DNA of 64,000 nt from Capsicum annuum (GCF_002878395.1 NC_061121.1:45643601-45707600); one strand, 5' to 3'. Positions 49,771 to 62,683 are shown, counted from the stretch's first letter. Translations and numbers: made by a program. Notes: a model not told the origin generated them from the sequence alone.

Positions 49771-52657
49771 ATTTGGGCTCAGTTTGTGTTCTCTCTATGT
49801 TTATGCTTCAGGAGATGCTACGATCGTAGAGAGACCGACTACTAGTCTAGGGAGTATGCCTGGCATGAGATTTCCAGCCATTCAGCTTATTTGGATTAGC
49901 TCATGATATTATGACATCTTTATTTAGAGATAGTACGCTGGCATCTCAATTGATGATTCAGTCAATCGGTCCAATTTAGACCCGTTTAGATTTATTTTCC
50001 CTATGTCCATTAGGAATATAATTGTGATGTCACCACGATAGGTGTGCTTTTATTTCTCATAATTTTCTCTTATTATGTGTCTTGGGGTTTTCATACCTAT
50101 TGATGATTATATGTCTTGATGAATTTATATTAGTTATTATGTGCCTTATTGTTGAATTCATGATTATGTTACTACTCTATTGGTTTTTTTATTTTAGTAA
50201 TGGATAGATTAGACCTATATTGATGTTTTTCTCCTATGGGTGTGTTTTTGGGTTCGAGTCCCATTCATTTTGGCATCTTATCCATATTGTATCCCTTAGT
50301 GGTACATGATATTGATGTTCGTTTTGGTAGAACCTGTCCAGTATGTTAATACTAATATTGTTGTTGCTTTTTCTACCACTATGTGAGGTTATTGCTATTA
50401 CCTGATATTATTACTTGATGTTGTGGTATGATGAATTTTATCCTCGCTAGGTAGCTATATAGACTAGTGTTATCTGGTTAGACTTTTATTTTCTTATGAT
50501 ATTATTCAATGTCTTGAGTAGATATAGTCCGATATGATGAATTCTTTCTCCTACCATGGCGATGTTGATTGTGTTCCCTCTTGGTTAGCTATATTAGATT
50601 GATTTGGTGATGTACTGTGGTATTGAAGGTAAGTTGACCTTCCATAGCTCTATGTGGTTTTTGAGTCGGCAATTTTGTTATGTTGCCCATTATTGAGTTT
50701 GAGTTTCTTAGACTTGCCTCCTGTGTTGCGATGGTTTTTACTTTGGCTATCTCTTTCTATCTGGCCCATGTATGAGATTGACTAGTTCTATATCCACTCT
50801 TCATTTATGGCTATTTATCATCAGATAGCTATTTTGATATGGATGTTGAGACGTCCTGGATTCATTTCATAGGTATGTTAAGTTTATTCCGTTGGGATGG
50901 TTTGTCCTAGTGTAGAGATTGGATACTCCTTTATTGTTATGAATTATTTTGTCTAGTTGAGTTGGAAAGTTAGAGGTAGGTGACCTTTTCCATGATCGAC
51001 TCTTGAGTTGGCAAATTAAAAGTTCTTTATCTCAAGTTCTTGACTTTCTGATGGTGGTTGTGACTTTGGCCTTGGTTTTGAGATTGGTATATTTTTTCTT
51101 AAATGATGTGATTATGGGGTAGATTTGGGAAATCCCTATTTCAGAGTTTGCTCGGCCTAATGAGGATTAGTGGAGTGTTTCTCCTTGGTGATATTTACCT
51201 ATAGTTATTTCTTATCAAGACAGAGTATTCGATTGGTTAGTTTCCAACTTAAGTTGCATTTTTCTGAGTTGCTAGAGCTTTTTCCATTTCTCTTGTGGTT
51301 TTCTGCCTTGGGAAGTTTTTGAGTGTGTTTGGATAGTTCATGCCCTCCAGCGGATATGAAGTAGGTTATATGCATTTTCAACCAGTAGTTCATCCTTTTG
51401 TATAATTTCTATTTTAAGGCTATATTTCATTTTCTTCAGTCGATATAGAGTTGGTTGCTTGTGTTGTTAGTCAGTAGTTATCCCTGTGGTGATTTTTCTC
51501 TCCAGATATGTCTCGACTGTGACTTGGTATGATTTATCTCGAATATGTCATATTTTTATACTAGAGTCGATTTGAGATAGTTGACATTGATATAGCCTTA
51601 TTGGTTCAGTTTTGGACTTGACTCCTTAGAATGTCAATTTGGAGGTATGATAGATTTGGAGCATTAGTGCCTACCCGTGTTTAGTTTTGATTTAGATATT
51701 TGAGACCGAGTGATTCATCTTGGTATTGAGATTTCAGCTTGGTGTTATAAAGCTTGCATGTAACTTTTGATTTAGACTTGTCCTTATCCAGATTTTATTT
51801 ATAGGCTGGTTGAGCCTACTCCATGGTTGCCTATTCAGTCTGCTTGATGTCGATTGGATTATAGTTAATAAGTGTTCAGATAATAGCCCATGGGGCTCAT
51901 ATTGGTTATTTCAGTTTTGACCACGAGTTTCAATTTTCTTAGGGAATTTTGGATGATTTACTCGGTAGGAGTAATATACTTGAGTTGGATTTAGTATGGC
52001 TTCATTGTCGATAGATAAGACATCCTGGAGTGGAATATTTAGTTATGAGTAGTTATACCTTGGACTTGGGGATATCAGTTTGATTTTTATCTGGACTGGT
52101 TGAAACATTGGCACAGATTGCATTCTTTGATTATCTATATTTGTATGCCCAGATAGTGCCTTATGAGATTATTCTATGTTTATCAAATAGACTTTCAGCG
52201 GGTCAGCTTTAGTTCTTCGAGTCCTCTGTTGTGAGATTGATTAGACAGGAGACGAGTGATCTTTCTCCTAGTTTGGAGTAGATAGTATGTGCAAAATGGT
52301 AAAGGAAGGTTATTTTATTAATTTGGAGTTGATTTTATGACTCGTATCTTCATTTGTTTTTGTCTTGGATAAGCCCTCATTAATTTATGTAGATATGGAG
52401 ATGGTATCAGCGTGTTGTGATTCAGTTATGGGTGCATCAGCCTTCTTGGTTCAGTTTGAGGCCATTTAGCAGCTAAGTTGTGTTTTGGCTATTTAGAAGT
52501 AGAATTAGAGTGTTGGTTAAAAAAGAGATACATGTGGCGAAATCCCTTAGAAGTGTTTTCTCTCCGCTAAGGTTATCTGGGAGGTAATTCTTGGAGCATG
52601 TTGGTCTAATACCTCATCCTTTCAAGCTTTTGTGAGTCTTTCTATCCATTGACTTTT
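49771..52657 (+). other. Non-coding interior of the LARD-like element
   Basis: This is 2.9 kb of T- and G-rich sequence with no open frame of note. None of the protease, RT, RNase H or integrase motifs that are easy to see in the other gypsy elements of this window appear in any frame checked by eye. Confidence 0.5.
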
Positions 52658-52687
52658 GGGGACGAAAAACCTTTTAGTAGTGGATAT
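52658..52687 (+). other. Polypurine-tract region before the 3' LTR
   Basis: GGGGACGAAAAACC, followed by AGTAGTGGATAT, resembles the gypsy ending GAGGACGAAxx...AGTGGGGGAGAAT with a few changes. Confidence 0.6.
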
Positions 52688-54489
52688 TATAATGACCCTT
52701 TAGGTCATTTTCCATATGTTTGGTTATTTTAGCCATTTAAGCTTCTCTATAGCTTTCCCAAGTCATTTATGACCTACTGGGACCAACGGTTCGATTATTG
52801 GGTAGTTCGTTTATTTTTTAGAGGCAAATCCCATTTAGAAGTATTCGTTGGTCCAAATGGCCTATGAGAATAACTTCATTGAAACGATATCGAATGTAAA
52901 TTTTGACTGTGCCAACATATCTGAAATACAATTTTAGTCTTGGTAGACCTTTGGTTCAGGTCTCAATGCACCCAAGATCATTTTGACCTATCGATCAGAA
53001 AAGTTGATAATTTTAAAGTTTCGGTGTGACACCCACATTTGGTCAAAACAACCTTGGATTGAAAATTTGAGTTCTCCAACACGTCCGAAATGTCAAATAT
53101 AGTGTGGTTACTTATTTTGTTTGCAAAAATTGGATTCCGAATGCATCTCGAGGCATTGGCCAAAACTTGAAAAATATTCCAAATTTTCAGCTGTTATCTG
53201 GTGCAGCCAAGATAGCAATTGTGGAGACCTTAGTGCGATCGCGGAAGGCGTGATTGTGGATAAGCGTAGGTGTGCGATCATACAAATCGAGGCATGTGTT
53301 GGTTCTTTGAATAGCCATTTTGGCCAAGAATTAGCCATTTGCTTTCTTCATTTGAGAGCTTACAACCCTAATACGGTGTGCAAATCACAAGTTGGTCATG
53401 GTGGGGGATTTAGGAGCCTAATTATCATTTTGTATCGTGATTATCTTCAAATTTAAGGTAAGAACCCCTTGAATTCATGCTTGAGTTTCTAATTTGGACC
53501 CAAAACCCCAATTTAGCTTAAGGCTTGATTTTAGCCCAAAGTATGCTTAAGTTTCACCCATTTCTTACAGGATATGACTTCTTGTTCATGTGTGAACATT
53601 GGGTTGGTCTTGAAAACTCATTTCTGTATGTAGGACCCACTTTGGGTTTTGGTGTCATTTTTGTACCCAAAGCACAATAGTGCAATATGGGTATCATTAG
53701 ACTCGTGTTAATGAGTGGGTTATGTCTTTAATTATGTGATGGCATTTTGGGGATTGTAAAGTGAAGAAAAGCATATGGTACATAAAGTAAGGTTTTACAG
53801 TTTGTCTTTGAGGTAGGCTCATATCCATACTTCTTCATAGAAGATGTGTGATATATATTGCATGTGAATATGAATGTTAGGCTTGATTATGAGTAGGATA
53901 AATTAGCCTTGATTGTGGTGTTTGGGTTTTAGATGAGGATTTTGGACCCATAAGATGGTATGTTTATAACCTTTTATAATTCTATCACCTTCTCCCTAGT
54001 GTAGATTAGTTTGTAGTGTGGATATGATATAATTCTATGTTTGGGATGTTGTTTTAGCATTTGAAGCATAATTAGTATATTTAACCTTATTGGGCTAGCG
54101 TAGTTGTCTTGAAATTATAATTTGGGTAGAGTTGACTTGACTACCCATGTTTCTAGTAGAAGTTTCTATCTTAGGCTTGAATATGGCTTACTTGACATCT
54201 AGAAGTTTAACTAGATACCTTAGCCTAGTTTGGGGAATGGTTTGCCTAATTATGGAAATTGAGGATTAGAAGTGGGATCGTCTGGTCCACTTAGGCCTAG
54301 ACTTGTGTTAAGCCTTGTGGAATTAGTTACGGATATTAGACATAGATAATGCTAGTAAACCTTAATAAGGTTACTTCATGGCTTAGAACTTGTATTGATG
54401 ATCCCGGATGTGGTTTTTGAGTTTTGGTTATGATACATCATGTGGAAGTGATATTGGGCATTTAGAGATGATATTTATTCTAGATATGT

Positions 54490-54650
54490 TATGTGGACTA
54501 TAGAGAAGTTATTTCCTCTTAGACTTGATGATTGGTCTACAGAGATTCTATTTCCTCGTAGACTTGATGATTGGCCTATAGAGATGTTATTTCCTCGTAG
54601 ACTTGATGATTGTCCTGTAGAGTTGCTATTTCCTTCAGTCATGATTGTCG
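54490..54650 (+). repeat. 39-bp tandem repeat in the 3' LTR
   Basis: About four copies of the unit containing CTTGATGATTGGCCTATAGA, in the same position as the array at 45500-45660. Confidence 0.85.
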
Positions 54651-55974
54651 AACCTATAGAGACGATGTTCCACTTAGATATGGCATTTGTCCTAGAGGTG
54701 ATATTCCTCATAGTCATGATGTATGACCTATTGATATAAGATATCCTATAGATGATTACATATTTATTGATAATATGCCTCCTAGATATGATATGCCTCT
54801 TGTGTGATGGATGATTACATGCTTATTGATATTATGCCTCCTATATGTGAGATGCCTCCTATATGTGAGATTATTAGATATATTCTACAACTTGTAAATA
54901 TGATTATTGATATGAGCTCTGAATATCTATATGGGCCAAAGGCCGTGATTAAGATATTGTGATCATTTCGGACATACTATTGGGTCGAGGGTCGTATTAT
55001 GATATTGGTTGGATATCCAAAAATTGTTTATCCTTGTAAAGAATGCAGTTACAGTTTATGAATGCATATATATGTTTGTATACACATCTCTACTATATAA
55101 GACGGAGAAAGATGTGGCATGTTGCTTATGACTTTACTGATTGGATACTGGTGATGGCATGCATAGATTTGGTATATTCGTGATGATTATATTAGTAATT
55201 GATGTGATTATAAATGCAATGTGATCTTATGACTATTCTTCCTCAATATTGTTTAGGCTATGTGGTAACTAGTTGTTTATTAAGTCTATAGTGCCTATTG
55301 TCTAGAAACCTAGAGTTCTAGTTAATGAATCTTGGTTAGTTGAAATGTGATAACTAGAGATGGTTGATACGTGGCTTACTGTGAGGTCGGGTCTACCATA
55401 GGTGAAGATTAGATAATATTGATCACTAAGTTTGTGATGGCAATTAGTCGATAGCCGAGGAGTTATGCATTAATTAGGCTAGATAAAAAGAGATGTTGGT
55501 AATAAGAGGTGGCTACTTAATAGCAATGAATAGTTGGAAAATGGTTAATAAATGAATAGTTCATGAAGGATTAGTTGGTAAACGATGGTTAGTTATTGAA
55601 TGGTGTCAGTTAATAAAAGATAGCTAGGTGACAAGTAGTAATGTATTCTCTAGTAATGATAAACGGGTATAGGATGATTAGTTGATAATGATGAATAGTG
55701 GATAAATGCCGATTTGGCCTAGTGATGAACCTTGAATAGATCTTAGATATTGACTATTTAGTAAATAGTGGTTAGTTTCTATCCCATGAATATGGATAAT
55801 GTTTAGGCTAATAACTAAAAGTCATGTGATGACGAGTGAACTAATGGTTTCTTTATAATAACCGTTGGTTAACTAATAACGATTAGTTGGAAAATATTGG
55901 CTAGATAGATATTATATGGTGATATGACTATGTTTACGAGTATTTTTAGTGTATGTTATTCAGGAATAATTATT

Positions 55975-56270
55975 GTGATGCTATTGATACCTGGAAAGGC
56001 CGTAGGATACCACTATGATAATATTGATACCTGACAAGGCCGGAGGATACTACTATGATGATATTAATATTTGATAAGGTCGGAGGATACTACTATGATG
56101 ATATTGATACCCGGTGAGGCCAGAGGATACTACTATGATATTGATACCCGACAAGGCCGGAGGATACAATTGTGATGATGTTGATTCCCAACAAGGCCAG
56201 AGGATACTATTGTGGTGATACTAATACCCGAAAAGGCTGGTGGATATGTTGATGCCCGATAAGTCTAGAG
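55975..56270 (+). repeat. About 40-bp tandem repeat in the 3' LTR
   Basis: About seven imperfect units with GATATTGATACCCGACAAGG and GGAGGATACTACTATGATG. Unit lengths vary slightly from those in the 5' LTR. Confidence 0.85.
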
Positions 56271-57542
56271 GTTGATTACAATAATGATGGCCTTGATAAG
56301 GACAGTTATGATGAGTTTGTAATATTGATTGTATTATTTGGATTCATTCCTGCATACGCATCACCTATCACCAGTATGCACCTATATTTATCAGCCGGTA
56401 TAGGATAATTGCATAGATATGGGTGAAAATATGCCTTGTGTTGTTGTATGATTATTGAACCTTCTAAATCTAGGGCAGTAGGGTACGCATAGGCTCAGCT
56501 AGGTATTTGATTATCCGGAGTAGTCGGTTATTCACGATGTTATTGATATTGTTGTTATCATTGTTATGATTATTATTATGGCTATCTTATGATCGATTGG
56601 TCATTGATCCAGTATCGGGATTTAAGGTATGTCTTCGGCCTCTTCTATCTTATGATTACATTCCTATGAACAATTATTTCATATCTATCCATGTGGACTA
56701 GAAACCCTGAGTATGATAGTATGTAAATCCTAATAGTATTATAATGATGTCTTAGAATGATGATATGATGATATAGGTTATGCATTGAGATGACCTCATG
56801 TTATATTGTCTAGTCGTTTCTTCACTTTGTATATTACTATATATCTTTCTTTTGCCCTTTATTCGTATATTGGCCCAGGTTATACTGTATAGTTTTACGT
56901 AGATTGAATGCAACGGGAACAAGATAGTTCGCCTTGATACTTCCTTAATCTTATTAAGTTAAACTCTTGGTCATGAGCAGGATAGTTATCCCTTATTATT
57001 CTCATTGACTTGTTATATGATTCTGGATTCTTGGGTGTAGTTTCAATTCTATTTATATATTGTGTATATTTGTCTTATCTTTAGAGCTCAATTGCCAGTT
57101 GCCTACTAAGTAACATTTGTTTGGTACTCATACTACACTTCTGCAGCCTACAGATCATACTATAGGTTATCGTTGTTGATGTGTGCATCGTGAGGAGTAG
57201 CCATGGTTCAGATTCTTAGAGTGAGCTCCTGACGTTTGGAGAGTTCTTATCTCTCTCTTTTGTTTTAGGCTAATCTCTATATTGTGTTCAAAGATAAATT
57301 GTATAGTGTAGTTCTGCTGTTGTTTCACTTTTGTACTCTTATGATATTAGAAGCTCTTGTACTGATACCACCAGGTTTCAGGATTCTTCTATGTGTTGAT
57401 CTTTATTTCATATATTACGCTTTCTTTTCCTTACATTATTGAGTAATCTATTACTAGTTGTTTTGGACTGTGGATTGGCTTTCCTACTACTGAATTATAG
57501 TCAGCTTCATCATGACATGAGGAATTGGGTCGTGATAGCTAA

Positions 57543-58453
57543 GTTGCAAAATTATCTCTCAACCCCTCAAAATTCACTCGAAATCTCATAAATGCAAATG
57601 AACTATGCTACTAGACTAATTTTAATGTTCTAGACTCAATGGCGACGTTGAATTTTCAAAAAAGGTTGTTCCACAAAATTAACCCCAAGACTCCTTTTCA
57701 CAATTTTTCAAATGAAGGATCGAAATGATATATAAAGTTTTTAAATTGAACCAACCCTACTGCTAAAACAAATTTGACATTTCGAATCTAGTAGTACAGT
57801 CATTCTATTCAATACTCAGAACAATAAATATTTGCTAAAGTCAGGTATATGACTTCTCAAGCCTCTAAAAATCACAAACTCACATAAATCATTTCCAATC
57901 ACATAGAAATCCATGCCAACCATATCTGAACCTCAAAATCAACATGTAGAAACTATGAAAAAGTGCAAAATGGTAAAAATATAGAGAAATAGAAAATTCA
58001 TAAATTCACGTCATTACAAGTGAAAAGTTCGGAACATAAAAGACAAACTTTTAAATCTAACTCTCGAGTAGGATTTGAATGAGTAATAAGTTTTTTTGTT
58101 GCAAGCTCATTCTTTTTCTTACAGACAGTCTCTATAATAGTGTAGTAATTAAATCTTTGGTGTGAGATACGATGCCCCTAGAAAGCTATTTTTTAAAATA
58201 TCTTAGCTTTGTATATTAATCGCAGAATTAATACAATCTGTTTTAGTTGCTATCAAACTGATACATATTGATATAATTATCTTTACATTGTATCTTGATT
58301 TCAAGATACTTTTGATATAGACTGCACATAGATATATCAAATTGTATAAATGTTTTTTTTTCTTGCTTTTATCATTGTGAATCAATATGTACAGTCACAC
58401 CTCTTTATGTTGACAGTATTTGTCCAAAAAATTCATACTTACTATAGAGAGGT
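57543..58453. repeat. Older repeat remnant right of the LARD-like insertion, no gene
   Basis: This is an AT-rich sequence continuing the target interrupted at 43760 (CAACCCCTCAAAATTCACTC wording is typical of old plant LTRs). A short inverted match, CACCTCTTTATGT near 58398 and ACTATAGAGAGGTG near 58441, may be a MITE scar. No coding region is supported. Confidence 0.4.
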
Positions 58454-58789
58454 GTTGTAATATTGATTGCATTATTTGGATTCATTCTTACATGTGCATT
58501 GCCTATCACCAGTATGCACCTATATTGATCTGCCAGTATAGGATGATTGCATAGATATGGGTGAAGAATATGCCTTGTGTTGTTGTTTGATTATTGAACC
58601 TTCCAAATCTGGGGTGGTGGGGTACGCATAGGCTCGGCTAGGTATTTGATTATCCGGAGTAGTCGGTTGTTCACGATGTTATTGATATTGTTATTATCAT
58701 TGTTATGATCATTGTTATGGCTAGCTTATGATAGATTGGTCATTGATCCAGTATCGGAATTTAAGGTATGTCTTCGGCCTCTTCTATTA
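58454..58789 (+). repeat. Isolated LTR fragment of the LARD-like family
   Basis: It matches 56315-56653 of the 3' LTR nearly base for base, from TTGTAATATTGATTG to GTCTTCGGCCTCTTCTAT. It has no LTR tip, primer site or target duplication. It lies in the same orientation about 900 bases beyond the end of the parent-family element. Confidence 0.85.
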
Positions 58790-59100
58790 ATTACAGCATT
58801 TATTAGTTTTTGATAAGCTTTTTGACTTTTCTTTGGCAAAGTGTCATTATTGTTTAGCTTTAGTCTTTATTAATTTTGTTTTTTTGTAGAATAGTCTTAA
58901 GTTTTTTTGTAAATTAGAATAGTCTTAAGAAAACTATAGTTTTCATGACTTTAGACAAGTAAATTATAGCATTTATTAATTTTTGATAAGTTTTTTGACT
59001 TTTCTTTGGCAAAGTGTCATTATTGTATAGCTTTAGTCTTTATTAATTTTGTCTTTTTGTAGAATAGTCTTACGATTTTTTGTAAAGTCTTTTGTAAAGA
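58790..59100 (+). repeat. 175-bp tandem direct duplication
   Basis: AGCATTTATTA...TTTTGATAAG, followed by CTTTGGCAAAGTGTCATTAT and TTTGTAGAATAGTCTTA, occurs at 58795 and again at 58970, a period of 175 bases. The second copy is truncated near 59090. It lies just upstream of the viral block, so it could be viral intergenic sequence or host DNA. Confidence 0.75.
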
Positions 59101-59239
59101 TAACAAGTGTAAAGTAGGAACAGTATAATAGTATACGTGTTTTCTCTTTTTTAGGTTAGAAATAGCAGAAACATTTGATAAGTTAAGGCAAGACTTTGAT
59201 GTGTTGAAAGTCTTGCTTTTCATTAATAACAATAGATTC

Positions 59240-59512
59240 AATTGTAATATTTCAAAAAGATTTAGAAAAAGGAGATACAAATGATAATTTATATAATATT
59301 ATACATGAACAACAAATGTTAATGAATCACATAGATAACATAGAATCACATATTAGATATAGTACTATTAGAATAAGTTATTACACGAAAATTTATAAAA
59401 TTACAACTACTATAGGATAAAATGATAAACTACAAATACTTAGAATATTGAAGAAAAGATATGGAGTGAATAAGATTAACAGAAATACTTATGAAAAAAA
59501 ATCTACTTGACT
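59240..59512 (+). pseudogene. Possible viral ORF4 C-terminal remnant
   Basis: A frame beginning around 59240 reads DLEKGDTNDNLYNIIHEQQM, continuing past one stop into KKRYGVNKINRNTYEKK. This fits the lysine-rich end of a caulimovirid inclusion-body/transactivator protein, which in these viruses lies just before the intergenic region and primer site. The assignment rests on position and composition only. Confidence 0.35.
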
Positions 59513-59603
59513 AGATAAAAACTAGAAATATGGAACATATAGTAGATATGTTATTTATCAGAACTATGTTAAGTTACCCGCACTATCCGCACCCCCCTAC
59601 AAG

Positions 59604-59616
59604 TGGTATCAGAGCC
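59604..59616 (+). other. Viral primer-binding site, tRNA-iMet type
   Basis: TGGTATCAGAGCC is an exact match. It is followed by a 113-base leader before the first viral ATG. Confidence 0.85.
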
Positions 59617-59729
59617 ATGTTATTTAAAAAATGTACAAGTAGATATATGTGAATTATGAGAAATATTAGAAATGTTAACTTAATTGTTAATTACGTTATC
59701 TTGTTAACTATGTTATTTATTTGTTAAAT

Positions 59730-60194
59730 ATGAGAAAACCATTTTAAAATGCACAAGCTTTTAGAGAAAATAAAAGAATTTTAACTAGTTACTACCTAGA
59801 ATATAAAAAACTAAATAAAAGAAAAGAAAACCCTCACAGATTAGCTTATTTAATTACCTTAATATCTAGCAATGAGTCAAAATTAATAATTCATTTAAAA
59901 TCTATAAGAATGAGATACATACCACCTAATTATGATAAAATCAGATTTCGGTATCCACCAAAATATTGTACAGATAATAACATAACAAAATCACAAAAAT
60001 ATAAAGAACTAAAACAAATAATATCTGAAAAACGAAGAGAATTAAAAATAAGAAAAGAAAGACTACAATATAACATAATTGTTGGAGTATGTCAAAAATT
60101 AATAAAAGCACAAAAGGAAGAAATATCATATTTAGAATCACAAATAGATAATCTAGAATACATATATCAACATGATATATACACTATCAAGTAG
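59730..60194 (+). pseudogene. Viral ORF1, small protein of unknown function
   Basis: ATG at 59730 opens a frame that meets a stop at codon 6 (59745-59747). It then stays open to 60194, including an internal ATG at 59910. The product would be about 154 residues, lysine- and isoleucine-rich, with a predicted coiled-coil stretch (SEKRRELKIRKERLQ). It has the position of the first small ORF of cavemo/solendovirus-type genomes. The early stop suggests it is inactive unless translation starts at 59910. Confidence 0.55.
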
Positions 60195-60209
60195 ATAAAA
60201 TGAACATAG

Positions 60210-61995
60210 AAGAATTTACAATAGATGAAAAAACATATGAAAATCACGAAGATTAAAAATAAGAATAGTATTTTTTAATTTAGGAAGAAGATATAAGAAA
60301 ATAGGTGAACATTTATATTTAATGTTAGAAAAAGAAGAATTAAAATTAGAATATAAATTAACAACTATAGTAAGAATAGCAAGAGAAAATGAAGAAATAG
60401 AAAGAAAGAAAAAAAGAAATAGATAAAATAAAACAACAGACTACAGAAGAAATACGAAAAATAGAAGAAACTAAAAATAATAGGATTGCTGAATTAGAAA
60501 AAGAACTGCAAATACTAAAAGAGTTGTATGAAAAAAGACAGAAAGAAAAAGAAGAAAAAGATAAAGAACAAAAATTATTAATTGAGATAAATCAATTTAA
60601 AGAAAATTTAGAAAATAAAGAATTAGAAACTAATGGAATAGAAATAAATACAATAGATGCTGAAGAAACAGATAATTATGATTTAGAAGATAGTGAAACA
60701 TATACAGAAATCTTAACAAATATAGAAAAACTAGAAATTAATGAAAAACAAGAAGTAATTAATAAAGAAAACTTAGAAAATACAAACACGGAAATAAACA
60801 CTCTTGATAAAAAAGAAGATGAAAATATAATACCTAGTACATCAGAAATAAGAAAACCTACATATTATTATAAAAATAAGTTTAAGAGATATAACCTAAA
60901 GGATGAATAAAACAAATGGACACCAAAAAAAATAATTAATAAAAATTATAACTTCTTGAACTTAGACTGTGTAATAGATGTAGATAAAATGATACAATTA
61001 TGGATGGGATATATAACAAAACAATTATTAGACAATGGTATAAATGCAACAGATACACAAGAATATATAGAAAGAACACTAATAGGAACAATAAAATTAT
61101 GGTTTTTAAATTTAACTGAAGAAAGTAAAAAGGTATTAAGGGATGATAAAAAACTGAAGGAACAACAGTAACTAAACTAACACCTATAGACATATTGAAC
61201 AAATATGAAATAGCTATAAGAGATGAATTTAGCAGTATGGCAATAGAAGAAGAAGAACGAAACAAAGAAAAAGATACAAATAGGAATTTAATGTTAAAAC
61301 TAGCAATATGTAATATGTGCTATATAGATAAATATACGTGTCCATTTAAAGAATACTACTATAAGGGAGCATACAATACCAAAGAAAGTAAAGAAGTAAA
61401 AAGATTATATTTTAGTAAATTACCTAAACAATTTAGTTCAAAAATAATAAAGAGTTGGGATGAAGCAAAAATAGTAGATACCCTAGGAGCAAGAATAAAA
61501 TTTCTACAACGATGGTATAGAAATCTATGTGAAAAATACAGAGAAGAAATAAGAATGAAAAAAACTTTAATAAGAAATTTAGCATGTTGCAAGGATAAAA
61601 TAGCACCTCAATTTGGATGTGAAGAAAAATATTATAAGAAAAGAAAAAGACATAAGAAATATAAGAAATACAAAAAATCAAAATATAAGTATAAGAAACC
61701 AAGAAAAAGATATTATGTAAAAAATTATAAATATAAAAGATCATATAGGAGAAAGAAATCTATAAAAGAATGTATTTGTTATAATTGTGGAAAACTAGGA
61801 CATTTAGCTAGAGATTGTAAAATGCCTAAAGACACAAAAAAGAAACAAATATCAGAAATAAAGATAGAAAATGCAGAATATATGCAAATAGATTATATAG
61901 ATTACGAATTAGAAAGTGACGATAGTATATATGAAATTTTGGAAAATGAAACAGATAATGAAATAGATAGTAAATCAGATGAATCAAATGACTGA
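60210..61995 (+). pseudogene. Viral coat protein, broken by frameshifts and stops
   Basis: The N-terminal part (60210-60900) is a glutamate/lysine-rich coiled coil. The middle (60956-61171) and C-terminal part (61195-61995) are the capsid core, a strongly basic tract (about 61625-61760) and a complete CCHC finger, CYNCGKLGHLARDC, at 61777-61818, followed by an acidic tail. The order of core, basic region, CCHC and acidic tail is typical of caulimovirid coat proteins. Breaks are an extra A in the run near 60410, an in-frame TAA at 60908-60910 and a frame change in the A-run near 61147. The end overlaps the movement-protein start by 17 bases. Confidence 0.8.
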
Positions 61996-62683
61996 AGAAG
62001 ATATTAAAATAATAACAACAGAAGAATATTTAAATGACGGAACAGATCAGAAAATAATATTTGATAATAATATATTTGACAAGATAAAAGGAAAAGAATT
62101 AGATTTAAGTGTAGAAAAAATATTTAAAATACCAACAACAAAAAATATATTTAGTAGACGAAAAGAAGAATACTACGTAGTAAGCCAAAAAGAATATGTA
62201 ATAGACTGTAGATATGCAAAAAGCAGAGCTAGTATACCACTAATAACAAAAAAAATAATTAATAAAGAAATAAACGATATAAAAAGTAAAGACCCAATAA
62301 AATATGTACACCTTGGAGGGACGGAAATATTAATAAAAGCATGTTTTAGAGAAAGAATAGATAAACCAATAGAATTATATTTAGCACATGATAGAATTAT
62401 AAAACCAATAGAAAAAAGTATAATAACTGCTATAAGAGGAAATTTAATATACCAAAAATTTAAATTTATAATAAGTATGAATTATTCAATAGCAATAACA
62501 GATAAAAATATAGATAAATCATTAGTATTATATTGAAAAATATCAGCAATAGAACTAACTTCAGGAAGTAAAATATTTACAGCAAGATGTAAAAATCTAT
62601 ATGCATTAACAACAAAACATAAAATAAAGGGAAAAAATAAAATTAATAAAATACAAATAGAAAGTTCTTTTGACAATTTGTAA
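61979..62683 (+). pseudogene. Viral movement protein, split by one stop
   Basis: ATG at 61979 (a second ATG at 61989) opens 185 codons to a TGA at 62534-62536. The same frame then continues open for 48 more codons to TAA at 62681. KYVHLGGTEILIKACFRERI, IELYLAHDRI and AIRGNLIYQKFKF are conserved blocks of the 30K-type movement protein in cavemo/solendoviruses. The internal TGA most simply reflects a tryptophan TGG to TGA change. The frame overlaps the coat-protein end, as in compact viral genomes. Confidence 0.8.

Larger units (their letters stand above)
43761..57537 (+). mobile_element. Large LTR element with 4.85-kb LTRs and no recognisable pol (LARD-like, Ty3/gypsy-derived)
   Basis: Two homologous LTRs (43761-48622, 4862 bp; 52688-57537, 4850 bp) flank a 4065-bp interior. 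GCTAA occurs at both 43756-43760 and 57538-57542, a perfect 5-bp target duplication. A tRNA-Met primer site follows the first LTR. A gag remnant is present but no RT, RNase H or integrase motif was found by eye. LTRs of about 4.5 kb around a 3-4 kb interior without pol match the class called LARD (large retrotransposon derivatives). Strong decay of an ordinary Tekay-type element is the alternative. Confidence 0.85.
52688..57537 (+). repeat. 3' LTR of the LARD-like element
   Basis: It starts TATAATGACCCTTTAGGTCA (TG changed to TA) and ends GGGTCGTGATA. It follows the 5' LTR throughout, with an extra block of about 50 bases near 52860-52920 and without the TA run. The arrays at 54490-54650 (39-bp units) and 55975-56270 (about 40-bp units) mirror those of the 5' LTR. 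Confidence 0.9.

Noticed and set aside
45501..56270. Repeated units considered as a CRISPR-like array
   Set aside because: Units are head-to-tail without unique spacers, in a plant LTR.
58398..58454. CACCTCTTTATGT / ACTATAGAGAGGTG considered as a complete 57-bp MITE
   Set aside because: The inverted match is imperfect and short, no target duplication was seen, and the right end runs into an LTR fragment.
60936..61744. Minus-strand open frames, very rich in Phe, Leu and Ile
   Set aside because: They are antisense shadows of the lysine-rich viral coat-protein gene, not membrane proteins.
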